DNA from: a virus
Virus record (IMG/VR): IMGVR_UViG_3300033153_008680
Coordinates: 1 to 38,042 of that record
Length of the DNA stretch: 38,042 nucleotides
Direction: 5' to 3' (one strand)
Under the pieces are notes generated by a model that was not told where the DNA came from, did no database searches, and was given only the letters and a program-made list of their open reading frames with translations. A program made the position numbers and the translations under genes. Shown in pieces: positions 23,161 through 31,594 of the stretch (within the stretch, counting starts at the first letter, position 1; every line of letters starts with the position of its first letter).

Positions 23161-23406
23161 ATGGCAGCAACCGAACACAAAGCGATACCTGAGGGGGCCT
23201 GGACTGAGGTCACGGACGCGAGTTGTCTTTTTCAAGTGACCAGCCGGGACTCAATAAAGATAACCGAGGCGGCAACCCTGCCGACGGATCAGAGCGAGTA
23301 TAAGCTCGCCCTATACGGCGAGATGTATTCTTTCACCGCGGACAGTACTAAATTATATGCATATAGCGACGGGGAACCGGCGCGTGTAGCTTTTGAGGCG
23401 GTATAA
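23161..23406 (+). CDS. Small beta-rich virion-type protein (81 aa)
   Basis: A short protein (MAATEHKAIPEGAWTEVTDA, then SEYKLALYGEMYSFTADSTK) with alternating polar and hydrophobic residues typical of beta barrels. It has a GGGGG SD right after the terminator. It sits in a run of four small beta-rich genes between capsid and connector genes, so a role on the head or as a fibre base is likely; no family is recognised. Confidence 0.65.
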   Translation: MAATEHKAIPEGAWTEVTDASCLFQVTSRDSIKITEAATLPTDQSEYKLALYGEMYSFTADSTKLYAYSDGEPARVAFEAV

Positions 23407-23407
23407 T

Positions 23408-23965
23408 ATGACAATTGGTACAAGCCCCAACGGTCCCGGAAGCGGGGATTTTGTTCGCGTCCGGTATGATGATTTTTTAATGCCCGCAACAACTACGCGA
23501 CGGGGGGCCTTGAGTAAACCGGATTTTGATTATACTGAGTTAGGGCTTTTATTCCCTCAAAATGACGACTCGGAAAAAACATATAGCGTAGTACAAATGT
23601 CGCACGCTAAAAAGATGGATACTGCTTTAAGGCCGCATATTCACTATATACAAGATGAAGCCGAAATACCCGTTTTCAAACTTGACTATAGGTTTTATAA
23701 CAATGGGGCGACAGTGCCCGGATCATGGACAACTATTTCAACCGCGGACGGATCGGGCGCGGCTTTCGCTTATACCAGCGGGTCCATTATGCAGATTTTA
23801 ACTTTCCCAACGATTGCCGCCCCCACGGGGGAAACGGTCAGCGCTAATATAGATGTAATTTTTTACCGTGACGATAATGTCGTATCCGGGGATGTGCTTT
23901 TAAAATACCTTGATTTTCACTATGAAATAAACGACGCTGGCAGCCGGCAGGAGTATGTAAAATGA
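23408..23965 (+). CDS. Virion structural protein, unknown (185 aa)
   Basis: A beta-rich protein. The segment MDTALRPHIHYIQDEAEIPV, followed by FKLDYRFYNNGATVPGSW, is distinctive: alternating strands with a HxH pattern, similar in style to phage head or tail-associated beta-sandwich proteins. I chose ATG 23408 behind GAGGCGG; an earlier in-frame start would overlap the previous gene. Its stop overlaps the next ATG. Confidence 0.7.
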   Translation: MTIGTSPNGPGSGDFVRVRYDDFLMPATTTRRGALSKPDFDYTELGLLFPQNDDSEKTYSVVQMSHAKKMDTALRPHIHYIQDEAEIPVFKLDYRFYNNGATVPGSWTTISTADGSGAAFAYTSGSIMQILTFPTIAAPTGETVSANIDVIFYRDDNVVSGDVLLKYLDFHYEINDAGSRQEYVK

Positions 23966-24519
23966 CAATTGCACCGGGAAACGCTGCATTAAATAGTTTT
24001 GGGTCAACTATAACCCTGGACACGTTTAATAATCGTGTGTTCAGCCATGAAGTGTTCGGGATAAGCAAGCGTTTTACTATTGCTGCGGGCGCCGTTATGA
24101 ATATCGTTATTGACCCGACCGAAAACGGCACTTTTCTGAAAAGCACTTTTGTCTTTTTACCCCTTTCCATAAGCGCGCACGGGGGCGGCCCGGTAAATAT
24201 AGACATATACGCGGGAACTGATAGTGACGCGGATGGCACGGAGTGGGTCGCTACAGATAGAAACTTTATCGGCCCGGTTACACCTCACACGGTTGTACGA
24301 CATAACCCTACTATAAACACGGCGGGTGTATTGTCGCCTGTAGAGGACCGGATTGAATCGGCGGCGGGGGTGGGGGTACACGCGGATACTGGGGGTCAGG
24401 TAAAAGGTGATTTTCTTTTTGTCCCGCGCTCTGATATTCGTTATATGGTAAGGTTGACAAATACCGACGTAACAAACCCGGCTACCGGGGTTTTTGCTTT
24501 TAATTATTTTGAAGTATAA
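23962..24519 (+). CDS. Virion structural protein, unknown (185 aa)
   Basis: A Gly/Thr/Asp-rich beta protein (GSTITLDTFNNRVFSHEVFG, LSISAHGGGPVNIDIYAGTD, PRSDIRYMVRLTNTDVTNPA). It has the same length as its neighbour and overlaps it by ATGA; the two may form a hetero-oligomer. It is likely a head-decoration or head-fibre protein, by position only. Confidence 0.68.
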   Translation: MTIAPGNAALNSFGSTITLDTFNNRVFSHEVFGISKRFTIAAGAVMNIVIDPTENGTFLKSTFVFLPLSISAHGGGPVNIDIYAGTDSDADGTEWVATDRNFIGPVTPHTVVRHNPTINTAGVLSPVEDRIESAAGVGVHADTGGQVKGDFLFVPRSDIRYMVRLTNTDVTNPATGVFAFNYFEV

Positions 24520-24523
24520 ACAG

Positions 24524-24537
24524 CCGGGGCGACCCGG
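24524..24537 (+). other. Short hairpin with GCGA tetraloop
   Basis: CCGGG-GCGA-CCCGG lies just after the stop of the preceding gene. It is a compact stem with a GNRA loop. There is no T run after it, so it is probably not an intrinsic terminator; an RNA-processing or stability role is possible. Confidence 0.4.
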
Positions 24538-24587
24538 TACAAGTAAAGGGTGTAAAAAGTGCTTAATAGAAAAAGGGCGGCCATATT

Positions 24588-24824
24588 ATGGGATTTGTTT
24601 TTGATGAGAATATATTCATTTATCGCGTGTTGTTGTTTCTTGCTGGCGTTATTTTTGCCGAACTTCGCAGAATCCGACGCGACCACGCACAAACAGCCCG
24701 CACGGTCTACACCCTTAAGGGAGCACATGAAGCCCGACACGGAAAAGTTGAAGAAAAAGAAGCCTGCACCGTGCCCGACAACGGGGGCGCTTGCCCTGAG
24801 AGAAAAGGCGGTTTAGATGAGTAA
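24588..24824 (+). CDS. Small membrane-anchored protein (78 aa)
   Basis: The N terminus has one hydrophobic segment (ENIFIYRVLLFLAGVIFAEL) and then a basic, polar tail with Cys residues. I prefer this frame over an overlapping GTG-started frame because it has an ATG behind GGGCGG and ends with an 8-base overlap of the next gene (ATGAGTAA). It could also be a non-membrane structural peptide. Function unknown. Confidence 0.55.
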   Translation: MGFVFDENIFIYRVLLFLAGVIFAELRRIRRDHAQTARTVYTLKGAHEARHGKVEEKEACTVPDNGGACPERKGGLDE

Positions 24825-25626
24825 GCAATTTATTACCCTGGCCGACGTTAAAATCAATAATACCTATACATATTATCGAATAGTCGCGCCAACGATAGCC
24901 GAGAAAGCCCCTACATATACCAACGGGGAGACCTGGCTAGATACCGTTACCGGGTACAGTTACGAATTGACCGAACAGGTCGGCGGGACCTGGACACAAA
25001 TTGAAATTGACCTTGACAATAAGATAAATTATATACAAGGCTCGGTTTTTAAAACAGTAATAAATTACCTGGGAAACTATTTTACCGTGTCCCGCGTACT
25101 TAATTACTACGGCACTTATAAAACCGGATGGCCTACCAGCTTTACCCGTCAAGATGCGTATATCTTGACCCAGTACGAAAGCGCCTACTCCTCAAATACT
25201 TTTGACGCTGCGGGAAAAACTATAACTATTGATATCGATGCTTTATATGGGTCATTGACTGATACCTTTGCCGCGGGTGATACTGTTCTTGTATCCGGGA
25301 CGCGTCGAAATAATGGATATTATACACTTGCTACCGTGGCCGCGGGCGTGCTCACTGTTTCCGAAGCCCTGGCCGATGAAGTCGCGCCCTCATTTCTATT
25401 TTTCGTTGACGTGCCCGCCGCTTTTACTCAATTGCTTGGTAAATTAGTTTGGTATGATCTTTATACACGGGCGAGCGTGGGCGGGTTAAAATCCGAGCGT
25501 GTGGGCACGTATTCTTTCACCGTGCAAGACGCTGACACGGCCTTGGGGTATCCGTCCGATATTACCGGCGGGCTTTCTGCTTATCTAAACGTGATAGGCG
25601 AAGGGGTGAGTTATTTTGTTAACTGA
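24817..25626 (+). CDS. Probable head-tail connector / adaptor-region protein (269 aa)
   Basis: The N-terminal 80 residues contain a small beta module (APTYTNGETWLDTVTGYSYE). A longer region follows with LGNYFTVSRVLNYYGTYKTG and a central beta domain around TITIDIDALYGSLTDTFAAG, then TVLVSGTRRNNGYYTLATV. By position it is between head genes and the head-closure gene, where the connector adaptor is expected, but the family signature is not clear and the protein is longer than usual adaptors. Inserted beta domains may explain that. Confidence 0.62.
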   Translation: MSKQFITLADVKINNTYTYYRIVAPTIAEKAPTYTNGETWLDTVTGYSYELTEQVGGTWTQIEIDLDNKINYIQGSVFKTVINYLGNYFTVSRVLNYYGTYKTGWPTSFTRQDAYILTQYESAYSSNTFDAAGKTITIDIDALYGSLTDTFAAGDTVLVSGTRRNNGYYTLATVAAGVLTVSEALADEVAPSFLFFVDVPAAFTQLLGKLVWYDLYTRASVGGLKSERVGTYSFTVQDADTALGYPSDITGGLSAYLNVIGEGVSYFVN

Positions 25627-25933
25627 TTACTATACACCGTATACGCTATATAATAATAGCGCGGGCATTGACGATACGGCGTCCACGGCGTGGGTGTTAC
25701 AAGGTACATACCAGGGCTTTATTCAGCCCGTTGGCGGGGGCGAGGCCTACCGGGACGGGAAAAGCGGTGAGCAGGGCACGCATAGACTTTATACCGCGGT
25801 GAGCGTTTCCGCGAGTTACGGCGATAAAGTAACATGGCAGGGGCAGACTTTTAAAGTCCTGTACAGCATACAACCGGCCGGGATAAGCAGCCGGTCAAGG
25901 CATAAAGAAATTTTACTCGGGTTGTTTGAATAG
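25616..25933 (+). CDS. Head-closure (stopper) protein
   Basis: A 105-residue beta protein. The C-terminal part VSVSASYGDKVTWQGQTFKV followed by YSIQPAGISSRSRHKEILL is typical of head-tail stopper proteins. The start is a TTG at 25616 behind AAGGGGTGAG; the frame overlaps the previous gene by 11 bases. It seals the head after DNA packaging and joins head to tail. Confidence 0.78.
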   Translation: MLTDYYTPYTLYNNSAGIDDTASTAWVLQGTYQGFIQPVGGGEAYRDGKSGEQGTHRLYTAVSVSASYGDKVTWQGQTFKVLYSIQPAGISSRSRHKEILLGLFE

Positions 25934-26301
25934 TGGCGAATATAAAAGTACAAATAAACCTGAATATGAAAAAATACGGGCTGACCTTTGCCGACCGTAT
26001 GGCCCAGCTTGCTGCTGCCGAGGTAGTGACAAAGGCCCGGCAGTATGTCGCGAAGGACACAAAGGCCCTGGTAACAAGTATACAAATCGAACCGACGCTT
26101 TCCAGTTTTGCCCATTACACGCCCATTGCAGAAACCGAGTATGCGAGGGCCCAGGAGTGGGGGCGCCCGGATCTTAAAAATTATACTTATACACCATATA
26201 TGAGGCCCGCGGCGAAGTGGGCCGGGCAGTCGGCGCAAATGCAGAAATATATCAAGCGGGCCGAAGAGGCCGCGCTCAGAATTGCAAAGGTTAGCAAATG
26301 A
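25933..26301 (+). CDS. HK97 gp10-like neck/tail-completion protein
   Basis: A 122-residue protein. The pattern of a long helix (FADRMAQLAAAEVVTKARQY), then VTSIQIEPTLSSFAHYTPIA, ETEYARAQEWG and YMRPAAKWAGQSAQMQKYI is typical of HK97 gp10-type neck proteins. The GTG start overlaps the previous stop (TAGTG). It should act during head-tail joining. Confidence 0.82.
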   Translation: MANIKVQINLNMKKYGLTFADRMAQLAAAEVVTKARQYVAKDTKALVTSIQIEPTLSSFAHYTPIAETEYARAQEWGRPDLKNYTYTPYMRPAAKWAGQSAQMQKYIKRAEEAALRIAKVSK

Positions 26302-26702
26302 CACCGGACCAGATAATATATACCCATATAAAAGACAACCTGACTTATACCGGGGCTTTTAGGTATGGCAACGCGAAGGGCAGCGAGGCGCCCTATATTA
26401 TTATGCTGAAAGTTGCCGACCTGGAAACCCCTGATACTTTATGTGTCGATTATGGCGACCAGGGCGAGGCCCTTTTTCAGTTTTCAGCTTATACCGAGGG
26501 GGGAACCCTGGCGATACAAGAATATTTGCAAGCCTTTAAAATTCAGGTTGCAGACTTGAAAGGCACGCTTGGCGCGGGGGCGAACCTTTTACAAATATGG
26601 TATAATGAGACCGGCGGCGTTAGGTTATTAAACGACGGGCAGAGCACTGAGGTGATTTGGGGCGCAATATTTGAAACTACATTAAGGTGGCGGTATGTAT
26701 AA
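26298..26702 (+). CDS. Tail terminator protein
   Basis: A 134-residue protein: TPDQIIYTHIKDNLTYTGAF at the start, ALFQFSAYTEGGTLAIQEYL in the middle and a strand-rich end. This is the size and pattern of the DUF3168/gpU-like tail terminators that cap the tail tube. It overlaps the neck gene by ATGA. Confidence 0.78.
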   Translation: MTPDQIIYTHIKDNLTYTGAFRYGNAKGSEAPYIIMLKVADLETPDTLCVDYGDQGEALFQFSAYTEGGTLAIQEYLQAFKIQVADLKGTLGAGANLLQIWYNETGGVRLLNDGQSTEVIWGAIFETTLRWRYV

Positions 26703-26877
26703 TAAAGAAAGCGAAAAGAAATTGATTTGTAAAGAATGCAAAGGTGAAAATTTCCGTGGCGTTCGTGAGAATCACGAGCTGACCGGCTACAAATGCGTAA
26801 GATGCGGGGAAGTTTCCCCGCTTAAAAAATCAGCCTTTAAAAAGCGGGCTGAAATACAAGAAAATAGCGAGGTTTAA
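26695..26877 (+). CDS. Small zinc-ribbon protein (60 aa)
   Basis: Two CxxC knuckles are visible: LICKECKGENF and YKCVRCGEVSP, 18 residues apart, enough for a zinc ribbon. The tail is Lys-rich. It lies between tail terminator and tail tube genes and overlaps the former by 8 bases. Small zinc ribbons at this site are uncommon; it may be a regulator or a structural cofactor. Confidence 0.7.
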   Translation: MYNKESEKKLICKECKGENFRGVRENHELTGYKCVRCGEVSPLKKSAFKKRAEIQENSEV

Positions 26878-26879
26878 TT

Positions 26880-27596
26880 ATGGCTTTTTTAGGAAACGGC
26901 GCCCGCTTTACGGGTGATGATGGTTTTGGTAAAGACGTAGCTTTTGGGGCTGAGGTGACGGGAGACGCGGCAACACCACTTCCCGTTGGTTCGTATGTAG
27001 TGATTGCCGTGGCGGTAATTAGTACTCTACCGGGTAACACTACGGGGACCGCGATTGGCGTGGGTGACGTTTTAATCGTTGACGCCCTGGCGGCAATAAC
27101 CCCGGCGGTGGGTGATGATCTTGTCACGCTTACCCTGACAGATAAGTGTGATCTTGCATCGTGGTCAATGGAATTTACAAAGGAAGAAATCGACGTAACG
27201 GTGTTATGTGACGCCATCAAAAAATATCGAACAGGTAAGGCTGATATGTCCGGGGCACTCGAAGGAATTTTTGTGGCCGGGTCTACTGATAAAGTAGATG
27301 GCGACCTGCAAGAATTTATCGATGTTGTAAGGCAAGACGGTGATACTAACTGGGACCGTTACGAACAACAAGAAGAAATTAAACTCGGTTTCTTTTATGT
27401 CAATAATGACGCCACCTTGGCCGATGAAATGTTCGTTGTCTCACCTTACCAGGCTTTTGGTATGAAGCTCGGCGGGGAAATGGGGAGCGCTCAGAGCTTT
27501 TCAAGCTCATTCAGATTCGCGCCTCTGGTTTACACGTCCGTGGCGGGTGTTGATGTAGCTATTCAGCCGACCTTCCATCGGGTAAGCGCAGCGTAA
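26880..27596 (+). CDS. Major tail tube protein
   Basis: A 238-residue protein. Its typical tail-tube part includes CDLASWSMEFTKEEIDVTVL, CDAIKKYRTGKADMSGALEG and FVVSPYQAFGMKLGGEMGS. It should assemble into the tube whose length is set by the tape measure. The SD GAGG precedes the ATG. It lies directly before the tail chaperones. Confidence 0.85.
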   Translation: MAFLGNGARFTGDDGFGKDVAFGAEVTGDAATPLPVGSYVVIAVAVISTLPGNTTGTAIGVGDVLIVDALAAITPAVGDDLVTLTLTDKCDLASWSMEFTKEEIDVTVLCDAIKKYRTGKADMSGALEGIFVAGSTDKVDGDLQEFIDVVRQDGDTNWDRYEQQEEIKLGFFYVNNDATLADEMFVVSPYQAFGMKLGGEMGSAQSFSSSFRFAPLVYTSVAGVDVAIQPTFHRVSAA

Positions 27597-27628
27597 AAAT
27601 ACTTTTATAGAAATGAGGGAAAATAAAA

Positions 27629-28006
27629 ATGATAATAACAGTAAACAGTAAAAATGAATACAAATTTTACCCTGCAATCGGGGGAGAGAACGACGCGCTA
27701 ACACTAGACAGAAAATTTTGTGTGGTATTGCGTCGCCTCTCTCCGGTTATGCATTCGGGTAAATGGGCGAACATTGACGCGGAAAGCGGGAAGGTAGATA
27801 TTGATATTACCGCGCGAGTACGCGTGCATATTGTAAGGCTTGAAAACGCCCCGACCCTGACAGACGAGAACGGCAACGCCTGGGAGTTGACGATTGAGGA
27901 TCTAACCGGCGCGCAGTACCCGGAATTATACCCGGTTATTAGCCAGATTAACGATGAGTTAAGCCGGTTCGATGAACAGGCCTCAGGGGTAGACGAAAAA
28001 AAATAG
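27629..28006 (+). CDS. Tail assembly chaperone (gpG-like)
   Basis: A 125-residue protein with KNEYKFYPAIGG, KVDIDITARVRVHIVRLENA and TIEDLTGAQYPELYPVISQI, located between tail tube and tape measure genes. It ends in GVDEKK at the A8 run 27996-28003, where a -1 shift is predicted. It should coat the tape measure before tube assembly. Confidence 0.8.
   Translation: MIITVNSKNEYKFYPAIGGENDALTLDRKFCVVLRRLSPVMHSGKWANIDAESGKVDIDITARVRVHIVRLENAPTLTDENGNAWELTIEDLTGAQYPELYPVISQINDELSRFDEQASGVDEKK
27996..28003 (+). promoter_or_regulatory. Probable -1 programmed frameshift site
   Basis: Eight A bases (GAA AAA AAA TAG in frame 0) give the slippery heptamer A-AAA-AAA directly before the stop. The -1 frame is open through this point to the next ORF and stays open from an upstream TGA near 27970. 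A shift gives a fusion of about 239 residues (125 + 114). Confidence 0.75.
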
Positions 28007-28026
28007 TTGCCGCTTTTCATCTTGTT

Positions 28027-28347
28027 ATGGAAGGAAAAGCGGCGCGCGTGATACGGCCTGAACTATTGGACCGCTGGCACGTTGTAGGGAAGGGAGCGGA
28101 CCCGGTTTTAATATGTAAAAAAAGCGAGCTTGCCGGGTTATTTTCCCCCTTGTTTTATCAGGTCTTTGAAGTATGGAATTATTTTCATGCGGGGTTTGGG
28201 TTGCCGGGGGGCTTACCCTGGGACGAGCTCGACCCGATTTTATGCAAATTGATAAATTGTATTGAGGCCCATTATCAAACCAATTTCAGCACGGCAGGGG
28301 CTCAATTACAATACACGGAAGCACAAATGAGGCAGGGGCGACAATGA
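28027..28347 (+). CDS. Tail assembly chaperone, frameshift extension (gpT-like)
   Basis: A 106-residue reading from ATG 28027; the same frame is open back to 28003, and bases 28003-28026 encode IVAAFHLV. No SD is obvious at that ATG. The helical domain WHVVGKGADPVLICKKSELA, WNYFHAGFGLPGGLPWDELD and AQLQYTEAQMRQ fits a T domain made mainly as the gpGT fusion. The stop overlaps the tape measure start. Confidence 0.75.
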   Translation: MEGKAARVIRPELLDRWHVVGKGADPVLICKKSELAGLFSPLFYQVFEVWNYFHAGFGLPGGLPWDELDPILCKLINCIEAHYQTNFSTAGAQLQYTEAQMRQGRQ

Positions 28348-30806
28348 CCGAAGCGGCAAGAATAACCATACCAGTCAGCACCGACGCCGCGAAGGCGGCA
28401 AAGGATTTAAACAAGCTGGATAAATCCCTGGGCCAGAATGCACAGAGCGCAAAGGGCGCTGACCGGGCTTTCAAGGCCTTGAAAGGCGTGCTTATCGGCG
28501 CGGGTATTATCGGCGCTTTTAAAATGCTTTCTTCTGCGGTCAGTGAAAACAACCGTCTTTTTGCCGTACAGGAAAAAGCAGAGCGGAAACTTGCCGCGAT
28601 TGTAAAAGCTACGGGGAAAGCTGCGGGCTATTCAGCCAAAGAGATGCAAGCCCAGGCGGCAGCCTTGCAAAAAGTCACGACCTTTGGCGATGAAGTTGTC
28701 ATGGAAGGACAGGCCATCATTGCGACATTTAAAGGTATACAGGGCGAGGCTTTCCAGCGTACCACCGAGATGGCCCTTGACCTTTCCGCAGCCTTTGGCC
28801 AGGACTTGAAAAGCTCAGCCATTCAGCTTGGTAAAGCCCTAGAGGACCCGACAACCGGACTAACTGCATTAAAAAGAATAGGGGTATCTTTTACCGAAGC
28901 GCAAAAAGCACAAATAAAAGCAATGCAGGAAGCCGGCGACGTTGCCGGGGCCCAGGGTATTATTTTAGATACTCTTGAGGGTCAGGTGGGCGGGGTCGCG
29001 CGAGCCTTTGCCGATTCGTCAAGCGGGCAGATAGCGCAGTTTTCAAATGCTTTTGGCGATCTGCGCGAACAGATGGGCGGTTTTTCTACCAGTATACTTG
29101 CCGGGTTGGTCCCGGCTTTTACCCGGTTAATAAACGCGCTGTCAAATAGTAAAGTAATTTTACCTGGTATTGCTGCAATGTTTAAACTTGTCGCGGGGGT
29201 AATAGGTGGTTTTGCGAAGGCCGTTGCCTTTGCCGTCGAGGCCGTCGAAGAGATAGGGCGACAGGTAGCGGTAAAAGACCAGGCAAAGCAAATTGATAAA
29301 TTAAGAAATAGTATTGCCGCTATGGCTGCGGAGCGGGGCAAAGATAAAACGCTCACCGCAACGTATACCCGACAAATAACAAAGGCAAAAATAGCACTCA
29401 ATAAGCTGCTAATAACTCAGCGCAAATCGGCGCTATTGAGTCAAGAGGATTATTTGTCGGACGTGGTGCGGAATCAAGCGTCTTTTGGCTCTCAGCTTGG
29501 GACCACCGCGCAACAACTCGCGAAGTATAATCAAAAAATAGCTATAATGCGCGCACGCTTGCAAGCAATAAAAAAAGCGCAGGATGGCACAAATGTGGCG
29601 CTCGCCCAGGAAGCCGCCGGGATACGGCGGGGTATAAAATACTGGGCCGCACGGGCAGCGTCGGAAAAACACGCCACCGGGGTAGCTATAAAGGGTGGTA
29701 CGCAAAATATTGGCCTTATCAAACAGCAGACCGCCCTACGGGATAAGCAAGTTGCCGGGGTGAAAGCGCTACAACTAGAAAACGATAAATTAAAAGCGTC
29801 CCTTGGCGGGGTAACTAAAAATATTGACCTGAGTGTCGGGGGCCTGCCAGATCTTGAAAAAGCAAAAACCACGCTTGAAGATATACGGCGCATGCTCGCG
29901 GACAGCGGCGACATACAACAGGCCATACGGTTACAGAATACGGCTTTTGTCGAACAGGTACGTCTTGCAAAGGGCGCGGGGCTTTCTACCGTCGCCCTGA
30001 CTCGTTTTCAGGGACAGCAAAAATTAGAACTTATTCGGGGTTTTCTCCAGCAGTCAACTCAACTAGAGGGCGCGGGCATTGACCAGCGCCGGGCAGCGCT
30101 TACCCAGCAGTACGCAGAAATTGAAAAGCTGCAAACTCTCAGCCAGGATCAACGCCTTGAAGCCCAGCGCGTATTTAATGAGCAATCGGATATATTAGAT
30201 CAAGAACGTTTTGCCTCAATAGCAGCCGGGGCCCAACAGATAGCCGGTATAGCCAACGGGATTATAGGCCTGGGGCAAGCGGTGAGTCAGTACCGTCAAG
30301 CGCAAATGAAAGCGGAAATTTCTGCAATGGAGCAACGCGGAGCCTCGTCCGAAGAGATAGCGCAAAAAGAGCGCGAGCTCGCACGGAAAGCGGCGCGGGA
30401 TCAAAAGAAATTTGGTATATTTTCAACTATAGTTGATACTGCGGTGGGCGTGACAAAGGCCTTTGCAACCCTGCCGATATGGGCGGCCATACCCGCGGCC
30501 ATTTTAATAGCCGCAAAGGGCGCAGTACAAACCGCCGCTATCTCAGCAACACCCCTTCCCGCGGCCCAGTTTGGTGGGTCCTTTACGGTACCCCCTGGCA
30601 ATCAGGCCGACAGTGGATTACTACGAGTCAATCAGGGCGAGACCGCCGAAGTTAAGCCCGTCCGGGATAGCGGGGGCGGCGACAAGGGCCAGGTCATACA
30701 GATCGGCGGTCAGGATTTTGAGGGCTATATCACTGATATAGTTAATCGAAAATTCAGCGCGGGTGATATACAAGTTAGGCGAAAAGGGGCCATAAAAACA
30801 GCATGA
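28344..30806 (+). CDS. Tape measure protein
   Basis: An 820-residue protein, Ala-rich and mainly helical. Near the N terminus is a hydrophobic stretch (GVLIGAGIIGAFKMLSSAV, about 48-66). Other hydrophobic zones are about 265-295 (ILPGIAAMFKLVAGVIGGFA) and about 713-735 (AIPAAILIAAKGAVQTAAIS). Coiled-coil stretches occur in the middle and late parts. The segment AFGQDLKSSAIQLGKALEDP and following TTGLTALKRIG is a known marker of this family. At about 1.5 angstrom per residue the tail would be about 120 nm. Confidence 0.93.
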   Translation: MTEAARITIPVSTDAAKAAKDLNKLDKSLGQNAQSAKGADRAFKALKGVLIGAGIIGAFKMLSSAVSENNRLFAVQEKAERKLAAIVKATGKAAGYSAKEMQAQAAALQKVTTFGDEVVMEGQAIIATFKGIQGEAFQRTTEMALDLSAAFGQDLKSSAIQLGKALEDPTTGLTALKRIGVSFTEAQKAQIKAMQEAGDVAGAQGIILDTLEGQVGGVARAFADSSSGQIAQFSNAFGDLREQMGGFSTSILAGLVPAFTRLINALSNSKVILPGIAAMFKLVAGVIGGFAKAVAFAVEAVEEIGRQVAVKDQAKQIDKLRNSIAAMAAERGKDKTLTATYTRQITKAKIALNKLLITQRKSALLSQEDYLSDVVRNQASFGSQLGTTAQQLAKYNQKIAIMRARLQAIKKAQDGTNVALAQEAAGIRRGIKYWAARAASEKHATGVAIKGGTQNIGLIKQQTALRDKQVAGVKALQLENDKLKASLGGVTKNIDLSVGGLPDLEKAKTTLEDIRRMLADSGDIQQAIRLQNTAFVEQVRLAKGAGLSTVALTRFQGQQKLELIRGFLQQSTQLEGAGIDQRRAALTQQYAEIEKLQTLSQDQRLEAQRVFNEQSDILDQERFASIAAGAQQIAGIANGIIGLGQAVSQYRQAQMKAEISAMEQRGASSEEIAQKERELARKAARDQKKFGIFSTIVDTAVGVTKAFATLPIWAAIPAAILIAAKGAVQTAAISATPLPAAQFGGSFTVPPGNQADSGLLRVNQGETAEVKPVRDSGGGDKGQVIQIGGQDFEGYITDIVNRKFSAGDIQVRRKGAIKTA

Positions 30807-31594
30807 AAATAGGTAAAAATACTTTAATCACCGTGGCAAATACGACGGTAACGGAAAGCGCAACGGCTGAGTTAAACCGGGACGCGGAAAATTTACTTGA
30901 CCCTAACAGCCTTGTTTTGTGGCAAGTCGAGGGGGCGAGTGAAACCGCGCTCTATGAATTTGCCCCACCCATTGCCCCCGATATGGTCGCCCTTTTTAAT
31001 ATCGAGGTTGACAGCGCTATACAAATTGACGTGTATAGCGCATACCCTGGGACAATAAGCGACACGGTAACCGTGACCACGGCAAACCTGCGGGGCCTGG
31101 ACGCATATAATATATATCTTGACGTAACAGCCGCGACAATTGAGGCGATAAAGATAACGGTAACCGGCACGGGGGCCACGTCCCTGTCAAGTGCCGGCTG
31201 GCTATGGGCGGGGGAAGTTATCAACTTCGGGTGCGCCGAAGAGATGCAGCCCTTCGACCACGCGAACGACGCCGCGACAATAACAAGAAGCAACGCGGTA
31301 GACACAAACCCCTCGTATTTATACCAGACTTATAATATCACGCTGAAAAAAGAAGCGGGTTATGAGGAGTTAAGAACAAAAACGCGGGCCCTGCTTGTCG
31401 AGGGCTACACCGTGCCCCGGCCTTATTTAATAAATGAGCCTTTTCTCACTACTCCTGAAATTTTACTCGGAATTTTAGACAGCGGGAAAATAGGTTATGA
31501 TGCCTTTTATATGAAAGATGAAACCGGCGAGGACTTCGCCGCTCAAGTGACAATAGGAATAAGGGAAACAACGGGGGCTGTAAATGTCGATTGA
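30803..31594 (+). CDS. Distal tail/baseplate protein (263 aa)
   Basis: A beta-rich N-terminal half (GKNTLITVANTTVTESATAE, NIEVDSAIQIDVYSAYPGTI) and a C-terminal half containing GEVINFGCAEEMQPFDHAND, YQTYNITLKKEAGYEELRTK and YDAFYMKDETGEDFAAQVTI. Position directly after the tape measure and general pattern suit a distal tail protein, with a carbohydrate-binding-like N-terminal beta domain. It overlaps the tape measure by ATGA. Confidence 0.7.
   Translation: MKIGKNTLITVANTTVTESATAELNRDAENLLDPNSLVLWQVEGASETALYEFAPPIAPDMVALFNIEVDSAIQIDVYSAYPGTISDTVTVTTANLRGLDAYNIYLDVTAATIEAIKITVTGTGATSLSSAGWLWAGEVINFGCAEEMQPFDHANDAATITRSNAVDTNPSYLYQTYNITLKKEAGYEELRTKTRALLVEGYTVPRPYLINEPFLTTPEILLGILDSGKIGYDAFYMKDETGEDFAAQVTIGIRETTGAVNVD

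Noticed and set aside
24524-24537. Hairpin after the 23962 gene as a terminator
   Set aside because: The stem is short and no T tract follows.
24559-24816. GTG-started 85-aa frame overlapping the 78-aa membrane protein
   Set aside because: Weak start, poorer SD and worse coupling to the next gene than the ATG frame at 24588; both cannot easily be real.
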